DNA from: Nitrospiraceae bacterium
Lineage (GTDB): Bacteria > Nitrospirota > Thermodesulfovibrionia > Thermodesulfovibrionales > UBA9159
Direction: 5' to 3'
NCBI GenBank assembly: GCA_003453735.1
Contig: DMNE01000230.1
Coordinates: 995-14,362, forward strand
Length of the DNA stretch: 13,368 nucleotides
Part shown: positions 1 to 6,590 of the stretch, in pieces
Layout: each line of letters opens with the position of its first letter
Numbering within the stretch: the first letter of the stretch is position 1
Made by a program: the position numbers and the translations under genes
Notes under the pieces: generated by a model
Databases searched by the model: none
Told to the model about the DNA's origin: nothing
The model's input: the letters and a program-made list of their open reading frames with translations, nothing else

Positions 1-29
1 CCGCTTAAGAGGACAACCGCCTTTTTCAT
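1..29 (-). CDS. queC: Start of a PP-loop protein, probably 7-cyano-7-deazaguanine synthase QueC (partial, cut by window edge)
   Basis: An ATG on the minus strand at 29..27 opens a frame that reads MKKAVVLLSG up to the window edge. This matches the N-terminus of QueC-type PP-loop ATPases, where the next residues would be G-(L/Q)-D-S to complete the SGGxDS pyrophosphatase motif. QueC converts 7-carboxy-7-deazaguanine to preQ0 in queuosine synthesis. Only ten residues are visible, so another PP-loop enzyme is possible; QueC is favoured by the 'KAVVLLSG' wording. No strong Shine-Dalgarno is seen. It lies 146 bases downstream of the DUF4388 gene on the same strand, so it may belong to the same transcript or have its own promoter. 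Confidence 0.5.
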
Positions 30-175
30 AAAGCGATGTCTTCAACTGCAACGGATGCAGAGAACTTGACAATCAAAAGAGGCGATGACGATTTTGGATT
101 CACAACTCACTGGTCATAATGCATGATCCGGAACAACCGCGTGAAGACGACTTTCTTAGGGTATCCTGCATATCT
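30..175. other. Gap between the DUF4388 gene and queC
   Basis: These 146 bases contain no convincing gene, promoter or terminator. A 23-codon minus-strand ORF starting at 171 has no recognisable content and was not called. A weak imperfect inverted repeat lies around 112-130, but it has no T-tract. Confidence 0.4.
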
Positions 176-1264
176 TCAGTAAACATCATCCGCTGTGCCC
201 ATCTTCCCGTCTGGGCCTACGCTGATGATGGTCACACCGTCCGTTTCAGCTCTGTAGAAATATGGTCTTCCCCATGGATCCTTTGAACTGCCGACTTGAT
301 CCAAATCCCGCGGGTAAAAGCCATTACTGTATTTATACGCCTCTGCTTTAAAACGAAGTGCGTCGATCTCTCTCACCGCTTCCAATCTCCTTAGCTCATC
401 ACCGCCCGGAAAAGGTTCAAATGTTATCGAAGACCGACTTCCCCAGATCGTCGGCGCTAAGAATGAAATGACGAGGGCGATAATTAGGGTGGATGACGGC
501 AACCATTTCATAAAAGACCTTTCCCTCGCCTCAGCCTGGTCAGTTATGGTCACCTTTGTTACAGGGGAAACCTCCACAGGTTTTATGACATTTCTTTCCA
601 TGAGTGACACAAGGGTTCTCGAAGCCTCAAAATCAGCCATCCCGCTCAGATCGATGATGATACTCACATCACTTTCACCATCAATAAAGGTGAGGAGCCT
701 TTCTTCATCCGGAGTTAATGACACGTCAGTCGTATCGTTCTTTTCAAATACCGTGTCAAGAGTTATCTTGCCCTCAATGAGGGACCACTCGTCTACGATG
801 CGGAGGCCGTCCATGAGAAGGTGTTGCGTATCGAGGGTTATCGGCATATCTTTGTTCACAACAACGAGATGTGACTGAAACTCATAGGTGCCTTCCTTCC
901 AAGAGAACAGTTGCACTACCGTCTCGGTAACCTGTGAGACCAGGGTCGCCTTCAAGTCTTCTATTCCGACCAGACCCTTATTCATGAGGATATCTCCGAT
1001 TCTCAAACCCGTCGCCTTCTGCTCCTCAAGGGCTGCGCGCAGGGCTGCTTCCTCAATCAGGTTTTTCTTGATGAGGATCATTCCAAGCCTGTTCTCCTCG
1101 GTTCTCCTCCGCGATTCTGCTGATACGATGTTGCCGTCTGAAAACATGAGGAGGACCTTGTCTTTGCCACCGGTCAAGGTCAGAACACCCGTCTTTTTCT
1201 GAAAATAAATGAGCTGCAGGATATCAGCAAGACCGAAATCTGAGAGAGATCCTTCTAAAGCCAT
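176..1264 (-). CDS. DUF4388 (PATAN) protein with a membrane anchor and a GspG-like pseudopilin tail
   Basis: The protein has 362 residues. Residues 1-55 open with MALEGSLSDFGLADILQLI, typical of DUF4388/PATAN domains found in bacterial signalling proteins. Residues about 60-130 resemble the GspE/MshE N-terminal fold (LGMILIKKNLI...LRIGDILMNKGLV). A small helical, possibly winged-helix region spans about 183-228. One transmembrane helix lies at about 256-275. The outer tail (about 300-362) has DPWGRPY (329-335) and SVGPDGKMGTADD (348-360), which resemble the C-terminal calcium-site region of type II secretion major pseudopilins (GspG). The frame is open upstream to 1426, but the ATG at 1264 is preferred: the DUF4388 domain begins exactly there, GGGGG and AGAGG stretches lie just upstream, and the start overlaps the stop of the preceding gene by 10 bases. 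The topology would put the PATAN part in the cytoplasm and the tail in the periplasm. Its function is unknown; a signalling or assembly role is inference. Confidence 0.8.
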   Translation of the reverse strand: MALEGSLSDFGLADILQLIYFQKKTGVLTLTGGKDKVLLMFSDGNIVSAESRRRTEENRLGMILIKKNLIEEAALRAALEEQKATGLRIGDILMNKGLVGIEDLKATLVSQVTETVVQLFSWKEGTYEFQSHLVVVNKDMPITLDTQHLLMDGLRIVDEWSLIEGKITLDTVFEKNDTTDVSLTPDEERLLTFIDGESDVSIIIDLSGMADFEASRTLVSLMERNVIKPVEVSPVTKVTITDQAEARERSFMKWLPSSTLIIALVISFLAPTIWGSRSSITFEPFPGGDELRRLEAVREIDALRFKAEAYKYSNGFYPRDLDQVGSSKDPWGRPYFYRAETDGVTIISVGPDGKMGTADDVY

Positions 1265-2928
1265 CCTCTGCTTATCCCCCTTCGCATATGAATGATAGAG
1301 AACAGGTACGCTAACCCCATGAGAAGAATTGCAGGGGGCTCGAGCCACCCCTGGACAAAAGGAGAAAGTCCTGTAAAAGGATGCCGATTCATCACTAGTA
1401 CCGACAGAGGAAACAAAAACAGCCACAAGAAAAGCAATCCTGTCAGAACCCTGCCTGAATATATCTGACCTAATCCGGGCACCGTATATGCGAGGAGTTT
1501 CACTGTCCTCCTCCTCTTTGTCTGAATCTGATAGACGGACAATATGCTGGCTATCCTCTCCCGGGAATCTAGCTCCTCAACCTTGATGAGAAACCTATAA
1601 CACCGCGGACACATCTCACTCCAGATCAAGTTTCTCGAACACTTGCTGCAGAATATTGCGCCGCACCGCTTACACCGATGCGCCCTGACCTTTATCTTCT
1701 TATTGACGAGAAAAAATGCCGGAATCATGAGTGCAGCAGCCAGGCTAAAGGATAGCCCGAAAATCCTGCCCCTTCCCTGTGCGTATTCCCACAAATCAGA
1801 CATGGGCAAGGTTTCGTCTACGACAAACCGATTCGGGCTTTTGCCTGACATAGCGACAAATCGCGAAACGGCCTTATTGTCCAGTTTTGCCGCCTCAAGG
1901 AAATACTCGTCACCCTTTGCAAAGTCGAGGGTCTCCCGGTACACTTGGCTGAGGTTATAGAATGCAGCAGGGAGGGGTTTTATCCCGACAGCGCTTTGGT
2001 AAGACTCCTTTGCCGCCTCCAAGTCTTTCAGGTCATAGTATGCATTGCCGAGGTTTGTCAATACGAGAGGGCTTGCAGATCGCGTAAGCAATGCCTTGTA
2101 AATTTGAATAGCGTCGAGAGGATCGCCTTCCCTCTTCAGAGCAAGCGCATAGGAGAAGTCCGAGGGAAAGTCCTTGCCTGCCTTCAGTGTTGCCAATGCA
2201 TACTGGTTATCCTCACCCTCGTTTACCGCTACAATGGCTCTCAGCTCCGGTGACGGAGGCACCAAGAAAGTATCCGCAACCCTCAAAATCAGCGGAGACA
2301 ACAGGAGAGAGAAAAAAGCCATGTACACGAAGACCCTGTCTTCTTTCCTCAGGTACAGACCGACAAGAAACAGTGCTCCTGCCAGCAGAGCAAAGAAACC
2401 AAAGAGAGAGAGGAGGAGCAACGACAAGAGGAAGAGTCCCTTCCTCTTGTCCTCCAGGATATCATGGAGAAGCAATGGTTGTTCCAGAGGCAGCCTTATC
2501 GCAACAGTTATGATGAGGGCCAGGACATAAGAGATGAGAAGACTGATATATAATTCTCCGTCAAGGTTGAACTGCCACCAGAAGTTACTCTTGTATGCAT
2601 TTAGTCCTTGCCTGACATAGTCAATGCCCTCAAATATCCCATCCGAGGAAAAGGAAAAACTCTGCCGGGCAAGTTCAAAGTATACTGCCGGAAGGTTGGG
2701 TGAATATTCCTTCGCAGTCTCGAGGAGTTCCCTGGCCCGGCCCTTGTCCTCACGGGCCTTCTGTATGAGGAGATATGAATACGCTTCTGTATTGGAAAGC
2801 CCTTTGTCAAGCCTTGACTCATACAGAACCTCTGAAGCACAGCAAAGTGAATTCCCTTGGAACGGGAGATCCGACCAGCCACAGATCACTACAAGGAATA
2901 GAGTAACAAAGATTATATTCTTTATCAA
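1255..2928 (-). CDS. Polytopic membrane protein with TPR repeats and a zinc ribbon
   Basis: The 557-residue protein starts with TTG, whose bases overlap the plsY stop as TTGA, with GGGTGAG upstream. An N-terminal hydrophobic segment (4-17) is probably a signal or anchor. A helical stretch with possible TPR character follows (44-115), then three or so membrane helices (about 126-146, 164-190, 197-216). Canonical TPRs lie at about 256-353 (for example TNLGNAYYDLKDLEAAKESY). Another membrane helix (388-407) precedes a zinc ribbon with paired cysteines C419/C422, C427/C430 and C440/C443. The C-terminal region has YTVPGLGQIYSGR (481-493) before two final helices, like the TM2-type 'pro-Gly-Leu-Gly-Gln-x-Tyr' motif. 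TPRs mediate protein-protein contacts. No enzymatic motif is visible and the function is unknown. Overlap with the DUF4388 gene suggests that the two products act together. Confidence 0.8.
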   Translation of the reverse strand: MIKNIIFVTLFLVVICGWSDLPFQGNSLCCASEVLYESRLDKGLSNTEAYSYLLIQKAREDKGRARELLETAKEYSPNLPAVYFELARQSFSFSSDGIFEGIDYVRQGLNAYKSNFWWQFNLDGELYISLLISYVLALIITVAIRLPLEQPLLLHDILEDKRKGLFLLSLLLLSLFGFFALLAGALFLVGLYLRKEDRVFVYMAFFSLLLSPLILRVADTFLVPPSPELRAIVAVNEGEDNQYALATLKAGKDFPSDFSYALALKREGDPLDAIQIYKALLTRSASPLVLTNLGNAYYDLKDLEAAKESYQSAVGIKPLPAAFYNLSQVYRETLDFAKGDEYFLEAAKLDNKAVSRFVAMSGKSPNRFVVDETLPMSDLWEYAQGRGRIFGLSFSLAAALMIPAFFLVNKKIKVRAHRCKRCGAIFCSKCSRNLIWSEMCPRCYRFLIKVEELDSRERIASILSVYQIQTKRRRTVKLLAYTVPGLGQIYSGRVLTGLLFLWLFLFPLSVLVMNRHPFTGLSPFVQGWLEPPAILLMGLAYLFSIIHMRRGISRGWL

Positions 2929-3512
2929 ATCTTCTCACCCAACTTTGCTTCTGTGCCCCTGATGAGTCTCTGTATATTATCAGCGTGTTTCAGTATAAGC
3001 AAGAGTGTCATTATTACTGATATAAGCACCTTCGCCTTTACCGGGTCAAATAGATACATGGTTAACGGTAAAACCACAAAGGCAAATAAGGCTCCTAGAG
3101 AGGAATATTTCGTGAAATAGACAACCATCACCCAAAGCACTATAGTAATCAAGGCAACCCTCGGAGAATATGCCAAGAGGACCCCGATGCTGGTGGCAAC
3201 GCCCTTTCCTCCTTTAAAGCGAAGGAATATCGAGAAGTTATGTCCGGCGATGGCGGACAATCCTACGATTCCCTCCATGAACGGATCATTCAGGGCATGT
3301 CGGGCCACCACGACTGCAAGAGTCCCTTTCCCGATATCACCAACCAAGGTAAGGATCGCCGGCAGTTTCCCAACTGACCGCAACACATTGGTAGCTCCTA
3401 TGTTGCCGCTGCCGACCTCCCTCAGGCTGACCCCCTTCATCTTCGCGGTGAGATAACCGAAGGGGACAGACCCCATAAGGAAAGAAAGCACCATGAGCGC
3501 AAGGAGTATCAT
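2925..3512 (-). CDS. plsY: Acyl-phosphate:glycerol-3-phosphate acyltransferase PlsY
   Basis: PlsY transfers an acyl group from acyl-phosphate (made by PlsX) to sn-glycerol-3-phosphate, giving lysophosphatidic acid at the inner membrane. The 195-residue product has the normal family length and is strongly hydrophobic, with about five membrane helices. The three family signatures are present: GSVPFGYLTAK (14-24), GSGNIGATNVLRSVGK (34-49) and GHNFSIFLRFKGGKGVAT (90-107). The frame is open for 22 more codons upstream, but the ATG at 3512 is chosen. It follows a strong GGAGGAGG site, begins where homologues begin, and overlaps the pgsA stop as ATGA. The plsX gene is not in this window. The 3' end overlaps the TPR gene start. 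Confidence 0.95.
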   Translation of the reverse strand: MILLALMVLSFLMGSVPFGYLTAKMKGVSLREVGSGNIGATNVLRSVGKLPAILTLVGDIGKGTLAVVVARHALNDPFMEGIVGLSAIAGHNFSIFLRFKGGKGVATSIGVLLAYSPRVALITIVLWVMVVYFTKYSSLGALFAFVVLPLTMYLFDPVKAKVLISVIMTLLLILKHADNIQRLIRGTEAKLGEKI

Positions 3513-4033
3513 ATCCTCCTCCAGAAAGAGACTGTATACTGAATCCCGGAAATAATAGATAAAACCAGGGCAACACATATGAAAACAATGCCGATATCAT
3601 AGAGGTCGACTCCGAGGATGTTCACATCCATGATGAGGCAGAGAATCGCGGTTATCTGGGAGGTTGTCTTCAACTTTCCACCCATCTCTGCGGGGATCAC
3701 GATATCCTTTGAAAGGGCGACCACCCTGAGACCGGTGACCAGGAATTCCCTTACGATGATGATGATAGCTATCCATGCAGAGAGCCTCGCCATATCGACA
3801 AGGAGGATGAGGGCTGAGATTATGAGGAACTTATCAGCAATAGGATCGAGAATGATCCCGAACTTTGTTATCTGGCCTGTCTTCCTTGCAAGGTACCCGT
3901 CCAGGAAATCAGTGACCGATGCGATCCCGAAGATCAAGACACCGAGAAAGGGATGGTAAGGAGTTACCATGATAAAGAATGGGATAAGAATGATCCTGCT
4001 AAGGGTTAAGAGTGTAGGCAGGTTAAGTCTCAA
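3509..4033 (-). CDS. pgsA: CDP-diacylglycerol-glycerol-3-phosphate 3-phosphatidyltransferase PgsA
   Basis: PgsA makes phosphatidylglycerol phosphate from CDP-diacylglycerol and glycerol-3-phosphate, the committed step to phosphatidylglycerol and cardiolipin, in the inner membrane. The CDP-alcohol phosphatidyltransferase signature is complete: D42-x2-D45-G46-x2-A49-R50-x8-G59-x3-D63-x3-D67, which binds the metal ions. The N-terminus LNLPTLLTLSRIILIP is typical of PgsA. I chose the TTG at 4033 (174 residues) because GGAG lies 6 bases before it. A TTG at 4045 in the same frame would add four residues but has a poorer ribosome site. The gene overlaps the end of kdsC by 11 bases. Its stop overlaps the plsY start, so the three genes are probably translationally coupled. 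Confidence 0.93.
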   Translation of the reverse strand: MRLNLPTLLTLSRIILIPFFIMVTPYHPFLGVLIFGIASVTDFLDGYLARKTGQITKFGIILDPIADKFLIISALILLVDMARLSAWIAIIIIVREFLVTGLRVVALSKDIVIPAEMGGKLKTTSQITAILCLIMDVNILGVDLYDIGIVFICVALVLSIISGIQYTVSFWRRI

Positions 4034-4571
4034 GATATTCTCCAATTACTGATTCCCAGAGCCCCTTTGCCTTCAGGAGAAAATCGCAGACTTCCCGAAC
4101 AGCCCCTCTGCCGCCGCGACCACGGGTAATCATGCTCGCGTACTCTTTGGCCTCGTCGGCTGCATCATTGACCGCAATCGCGAGACCGACCCTTCTGAAA
4201 ATTGGGATATCTACGATGTCGTCGCCTACATATGCGACTTCTTCTTCACGCAATCGGAGCTTTTCGAGAATATGGTCAAGGGCGACGGTTTTTCTATGGC
4301 ACCTCTGGTAAACCTCTGATATGCCGAGTTCTTGCGCACGTCTCGCTACGACCATTGAATATCGTCCCGTGACGATGGCAATCTGAATCCCGGCCTTGAT
4401 GAGCATCTTTATTCCGTGGCCATCCCTCACATGGAAACTCTTCAGCTCATTATCCTGGCCGTCCAGGATAATGCTCCCGTCAGTGAGCACTCCGTCGACA
4501 TCGAGAATGAGGAGTTTTGTCTTTTTTGCTCTCTCCGTGAGCGCTGTCTGTTTATCGTCCAAGGCGCTCAA
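4023..4571 (-). CDS. kdsC: 3-deoxy-D-manno-octulosonate 8-phosphate phosphatase KdsC
   Basis: KdsC removes phosphate from KDO-8-phosphate to give KDO for lipid A core assembly. The 182-residue protein is a C0-type HAD phosphatase without a cap. Motif I is LDVDGVLTD with nucleophile D24 and D26. Motif II is VTGR (67-70). The motif III lysine is probably K94. Motif IV is GDDIVDIP (116-123). Family hallmarks FHVRDGHGIK and the glycine-rich GRGGRGAVRE near the end are present. The start is uncertain. The first possible start after an in-frame stop is TTG at 4571, with no clear Shine-Dalgarno; nearby ATG codons are out of frame. It leads the minus-strand unit, 30 to 40 bases downstream of the predicted promoter. 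Membership in KdsC rather than a NeuA-linked phosphatase is inferred from length and the lipid-gene context. Confidence 0.9.
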   Translation of the reverse strand: MSALDDKQTALTERAKKTKLLILDVDGVLTDGSIILDGQDNELKSFHVRDGHGIKMLIKAGIQIAIVTGRYSMVVARRAQELGISEVYQRCHRKTVALDHILEKLRLREEEVAYVGDDIVDIPIFRRVGLAIAVNDAADEAKEYASMITRGRGGRGAVREVCDFLLKAKGLWESVIGEYLET

Positions 4572-4606
4572 CCATTTTTTGCATCAGTGGTTCCATAGCA
4601 TAAGGA

Positions 4607-4635
4607 ATTGTATATGAAAAAAATCTTAATTGCAA
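4607..4635 (-). promoter_or_regulatory. Predicted sigma70 promoter of the kdsC-pgsA-plsY unit
   Basis: On the minus strand, TTGCAA (plus coordinates 4630-4635) and TACAAT (4607-4612) are separated by exactly 17 bases. The -10 matches TATAAT at 5 of 6 positions and the -35 matches TTGACA at 4 of 6. A start site near 4600 would leave a short leader of about 28 bases before the kdsC TTG. No promoter was recognised inside the four downstream overlaps, fitting one transcript. Confidence 0.5.
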
Positions 4636-4730
4636 AGTGGAGGCCTTTTGCTACAAAACAGCGGGTGTTTCTGCATAATCTTGCGCATTCATGCAGTGTC
4701 ACACGCTCTGAATTGAGCACCTCTTCTTAA
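4614..4730 (+). CDS. Possible 38-residue small protein
   Basis: An ATG at 4614 has AAGGA seven bases upstream (4602-4606) and opens a 38-codon frame ending in TAA. The product begins MKKILIAKWRPFATKQ and is basic at its N-terminus. It matches no family I know. It lies divergently over the predicted kdsC promoter, so at most one of these readings may matter. I call it only because of the well-placed ribosome site. Confidence 0.2.
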   Translation: MKKILIAKWRPFATKQRVFLHNLAHSCSVTRSELSTSS

Positions 4731-4979
4731 GTTTTCTCCAATCGTTCCCCAGCCTTATCCAAAGCCTGAAGGGCTTCCCGGAAGACCCCGGCAGCGCACA
4801 GACGGTCAGGAGATTCCCGATCCTCCCTGGCACCTGATGAAAGAGCAAGGCCCAGGGAGAGATCTATCCGCTTGTTGCCGGCGACATCCCGGCAGGCGAA
4901 TCATCATTAAAACGGTTCGAACGGGGGAATGATTATGCGCGTACACCCCGATAATCGTGTTGGTGTACAATAAAAGAGT
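4731..4979. other. Non-coding gap upstream of the MFS gene
   Basis: No complete gene was found here. On the minus strand, one frame stays open from about 4898 to a TAA at 4729..4727 and reads like protein (for example GVFREALQALDKAGERLEKT), but it has no start codon before its last residues. It may be a gene remnant or chance. GGTTCGAAC near 4915 mimics a tRNA T-loop but has no flanking stems. The MFS control region is described separately. Confidence 0.4.
4941..4971 (+). promoter_or_regulatory. Inverted repeat overlapping a likely MFS-gene -10 box
   Basis: A perfect 7-base inverted repeat, GTACACC (4941-4947) and GGTGTAC (4962-4968), has a 14-base spacer. Its right arm overlaps TACAAT (4966-4971), a 5-of-6 match to the -10 consensus. 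No good -35 lies 16 to 18 bases upstream. The layout fits an operator for a dimeric regulator controlling the exporter, but no regulator gene is visible nearby. A transcript start about 7 bases after the box would fall almost on the MFS start codon. Confidence 0.4.
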
Positions 4980-6236
4980 GTGGAAACCCGAAGTGTAGAG
5001 ATAGGGGCTCATGAGAGATTTTCAGCGCTCTACGTCAGGGACTTCCGCATCTTCTGGATCGGCCAGGTTATCTCCTTTTCCGGAACGTGGATGCAATCGA
5101 TTGCACAGGGATGGCTTGTCTATTCACTCACGAAATCACCCCTGTATCTCGGTTTGGTCGCTGCCGCCTCGTCCGTTCCTGTTCTCCTTTTCACCCTCAT
5201 CGGAGGCGTTGTTGCGGATCGGTTTACCAAAAGAAATCTGCTCATCGTGACCCAGACCCTGTCCATGATTCCGGCGCTACTTCTCGGGATATTGACTGAA
5301 TTCAAGATTATTACGGTCGGTGAGATCATGGTTGTCGCCTTCTTCCTCGGAACGGTGAATGCCTTTGATGTCCCTGCCAGGCAGTCGTTCCTTTCAGAGA
5401 TGGTCCAGAAGGGACATTTGATGAACGCTATAGCGTTGAACTCTGCTGCATTCAATGGTGCCCGGGTTGTCGGCCCCGTGATTGCAGGTCTCGCCATAGC
5501 AGCAATGGGTGTCGCTGCATGTTTTTATATCAATGCTATAAGTTTCCTCGCCGCAATCATAGCGCTCTCGATGATAAAAAGGAGAAGGGAGGAAACGCAC
5601 TTTTCCGCAGAAGGATACCGTCAAAAAGTGAATGCATCAATTGTCTGGAGAGATCTCTCCGAAGGGCTTCGCTTCGTGAAGAACGAAAAAGATATATTCA
5701 GGATCATGCTCCTCGTAGCAACCTTCAGCCTTTTCGGGATACCCTATGTCACCTTCCTGCCTGTTTTTGCGGAGGATATCCTGAAGGTCGGACCCAAAGG
5801 ACTCGGCTTTCTGGCAGGTTCATCGGGATTAGGGGCCCTTTCCGCTGCGCTCATCATTGCATTTAAGGGCGAGATCAAAAGGAAAGGCAGTTTCATGTCC
5901 ATATCAGGATTAACATTCTGTGCATCACTGCTACTGTTTTCCCTTTCGAAAAACTACCTCTTCTCATGTCTGGCCCTTACTTTCGCCGGCTGGGGCATTG
6001 TGAGTTTCCTCGCCACGGGAAACAGTTTTATCCAGCTCTCCACACCGGATGCCCTGAGAGGCAGGGTGATGAGCGTCTATGCGCTCGTTTTTCTTGGGGT
6101 GGCCCCGGTGGGTAGTTACCTTATCGGTAACGTCGCTGCTCTGGCAGGAACTCCGGGAGCTGTCTGTCTCGGATCAGCTATCTGTCTCATTGTATCCTTT
6201 TCATTGTTCGGTTATTTGAGGACTCTGAAGCGGTGA
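4980..6236 (+). CDS. MFS exporter, MFS_3/EntS-like family
   Basis: The 418-residue protein is a major facilitator with about 12 membrane helices. It opens with the family pattern RDFRIFWIGQVISFSGTWMQ, and motif A (GGVVADRFTKR, 75-85) lies in the loop between helices 2 and 3. DVPARQSFLSEMV (130-142) and DALRGRVMS (357-365) are hallmarks of the MFS_3 group, which includes the enterobactin exporter EntS and many uncharacterised exporters. The substrate cannot be told from sequence. The start is GTG at 4980: an in-frame TAA lies at 4971, and there is no clear Shine-Dalgarno, so translation may be leaderless or the real start slightly later. It stands alone between a divergent operon and argG. Confidence 0.88.
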   Translation: METRSVEIGAHERFSALYVRDFRIFWIGQVISFSGTWMQSIAQGWLVYSLTKSPLYLGLVAAASSVPVLLFTLIGGVVADRFTKRNLLIVTQTLSMIPALLLGILTEFKIITVGEIMVVAFFLGTVNAFDVPARQSFLSEMVQKGHLMNAIALNSAAFNGARVVGPVIAGLAIAAMGVAACFYINAISFLAAIIALSMIKRRREETHFSAEGYRQKVNASIVWRDLSEGLRFVKNEKDIFRIMLLVATFSLFGIPYVTFLPVFAEDILKVGPKGLGFLAGSSGLGALSAALIIAFKGEIKRKGSFMSISGLTFCASLLLFSLSKNYLFSCLALTFAGWGIVSFLATGNSFIQLSTPDALRGRVMSVYALVFLGVAPVGSYLIGNVAALAGTPGAVCLGSAICLIVSFSLFGYLRTLKR

Positions 6237-6396
6237 AAAGACCGAAAACAGTCAGATAGTCGAGACAACTACATCTTTTATGACCTCCTGTCCCCCTTCT
6301 GTTCGGCCGTAAACCTCACTCTCTCATGATATTCCCTGCTAAGCTTCCCTATGCCTCCTTCCCAGATTTGAGAACAGGGAGCGGAAATTCTTTTTA

Positions 6397-6415
6397 TTTC
6401 ATATAAGATATGAAA
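6397..6415. repeat. Perfect short palindrome beside the terminator
   Basis: TTTCATAT (6397-6404) and ATATGAAA (6408-6415) form a perfect 8-base inverted repeat with a 3-base centre. Its right arm shares three As with the next hairpin. It could be a small operator or simply add to the AT-rich terminator. Confidence 0.4.
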
Positions 6416-6432
6416 ACGCTCATGCGTTTTTT
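6413..6432 (+). terminator. Rho-independent terminator of the MFS transcript
   Basis: AAAACGC (6413-6419) pairs perfectly with GCGTTTT (6424-6430) across a TCAT loop, and the T-tract runs to 6432. The As on the left also give a U-tract in the opposite direction. It lies 177 bases after the MFS stop, rather far, but no closer terminator is seen. Confidence 0.55.
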
Positions 6433-6486
6433 GTAACCGCCGATTTCTCTGGACAACTCTTCTTTCAGAAACCTTCCCCCTTGTCA

Positions 6487-6520
6487 ACGATCTCGGTGAT
6501 CGTCTACTTCGATCTTTTTT
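6487..6520 (+). terminator. Alternative hairpins with a T-tract upstream of argG
   Basis: GATCG (6498-6502) can pair with CGATC (6510-6514) directly before TTTTTT (6515-6520), giving a weak terminator. The same GATCG, extended by one base, can instead pair with ACGATC (6487-6492). The two pairings exclude each other, like an attenuator. The stems are short (5 and 6 base pairs). The set lies upstream of the best argG promoter, so it could affect only transcripts coming from further upstream. Confidence 0.35.
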
Positions 6521-6566
6521 GAAATTTCGTTAACGTTTGTGCTATGGTTTATACTTGTTTATACTT
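6519..6566 (+). promoter_or_regulatory. argG promoter region with a tandem 10-base repeat
   Basis: Two promoter readings overlap. One is TTGAAA (6519-6524), 18 bases, TATGGT (6543-6548). The other is TTGTGC (6537-6542), 17 bases, TATACT (6560-6565). GTTTATACTT occurs twice in perfect tandem (6547-6556 and 6557-6566), so the -10-like TATACT is duplicated. GAAATTTC (6521-6528) and CGTTAACG (6529-6535 plus neighbour) are small palindromes next to it. No clear ArgR box is seen. Confidence 0.45.
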
Positions 6567-6590
6567 TAGGGCCATTATGGAGGTTTCTTG

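Larger units (their letters stand above)
6237..6590. other. Intergenic region between the MFS gene and argG
   Basis: This 354-base stretch has no supported gene. From left to right it holds AT-rich sequence with a short palindrome, a terminator-like hairpin (6413-6432), a set of alternative hairpins ending in six Ts (6487-6520), and the argG promoter and ribosome site. A 69-codon minus-strand frame (6487..6278) crosses the hairpins and looks like chance. Confidence 0.6.

Noticed and set aside
11..140. Near-repeat of GACAACCGC (11-20 and 131-140) at the left edge
   Set aside because: The copies are only 9 to 10 bases long, imperfect, and one lies inside the queC start; chance is sufficient.
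1265..1426. 54-codon N-terminal extension of the DUF4388 protein
   Set aside because: It overlaps the coding end of the TPR gene; the DUF4388 domain and a ribosome site place the start at 1264.
4912..4925. GGTTCGAAC resembling a tRNA T-loop
   Set aside because: The five bases on either side do not pair, and no acceptor or anticodon stem is nearby.
6278..6487. 69-codon minus-strand ORF in the MFS-argG gap
   Set aside because: It crosses two hairpins, begins at a TTG without a ribosome site and shows no recognisable protein pattern.
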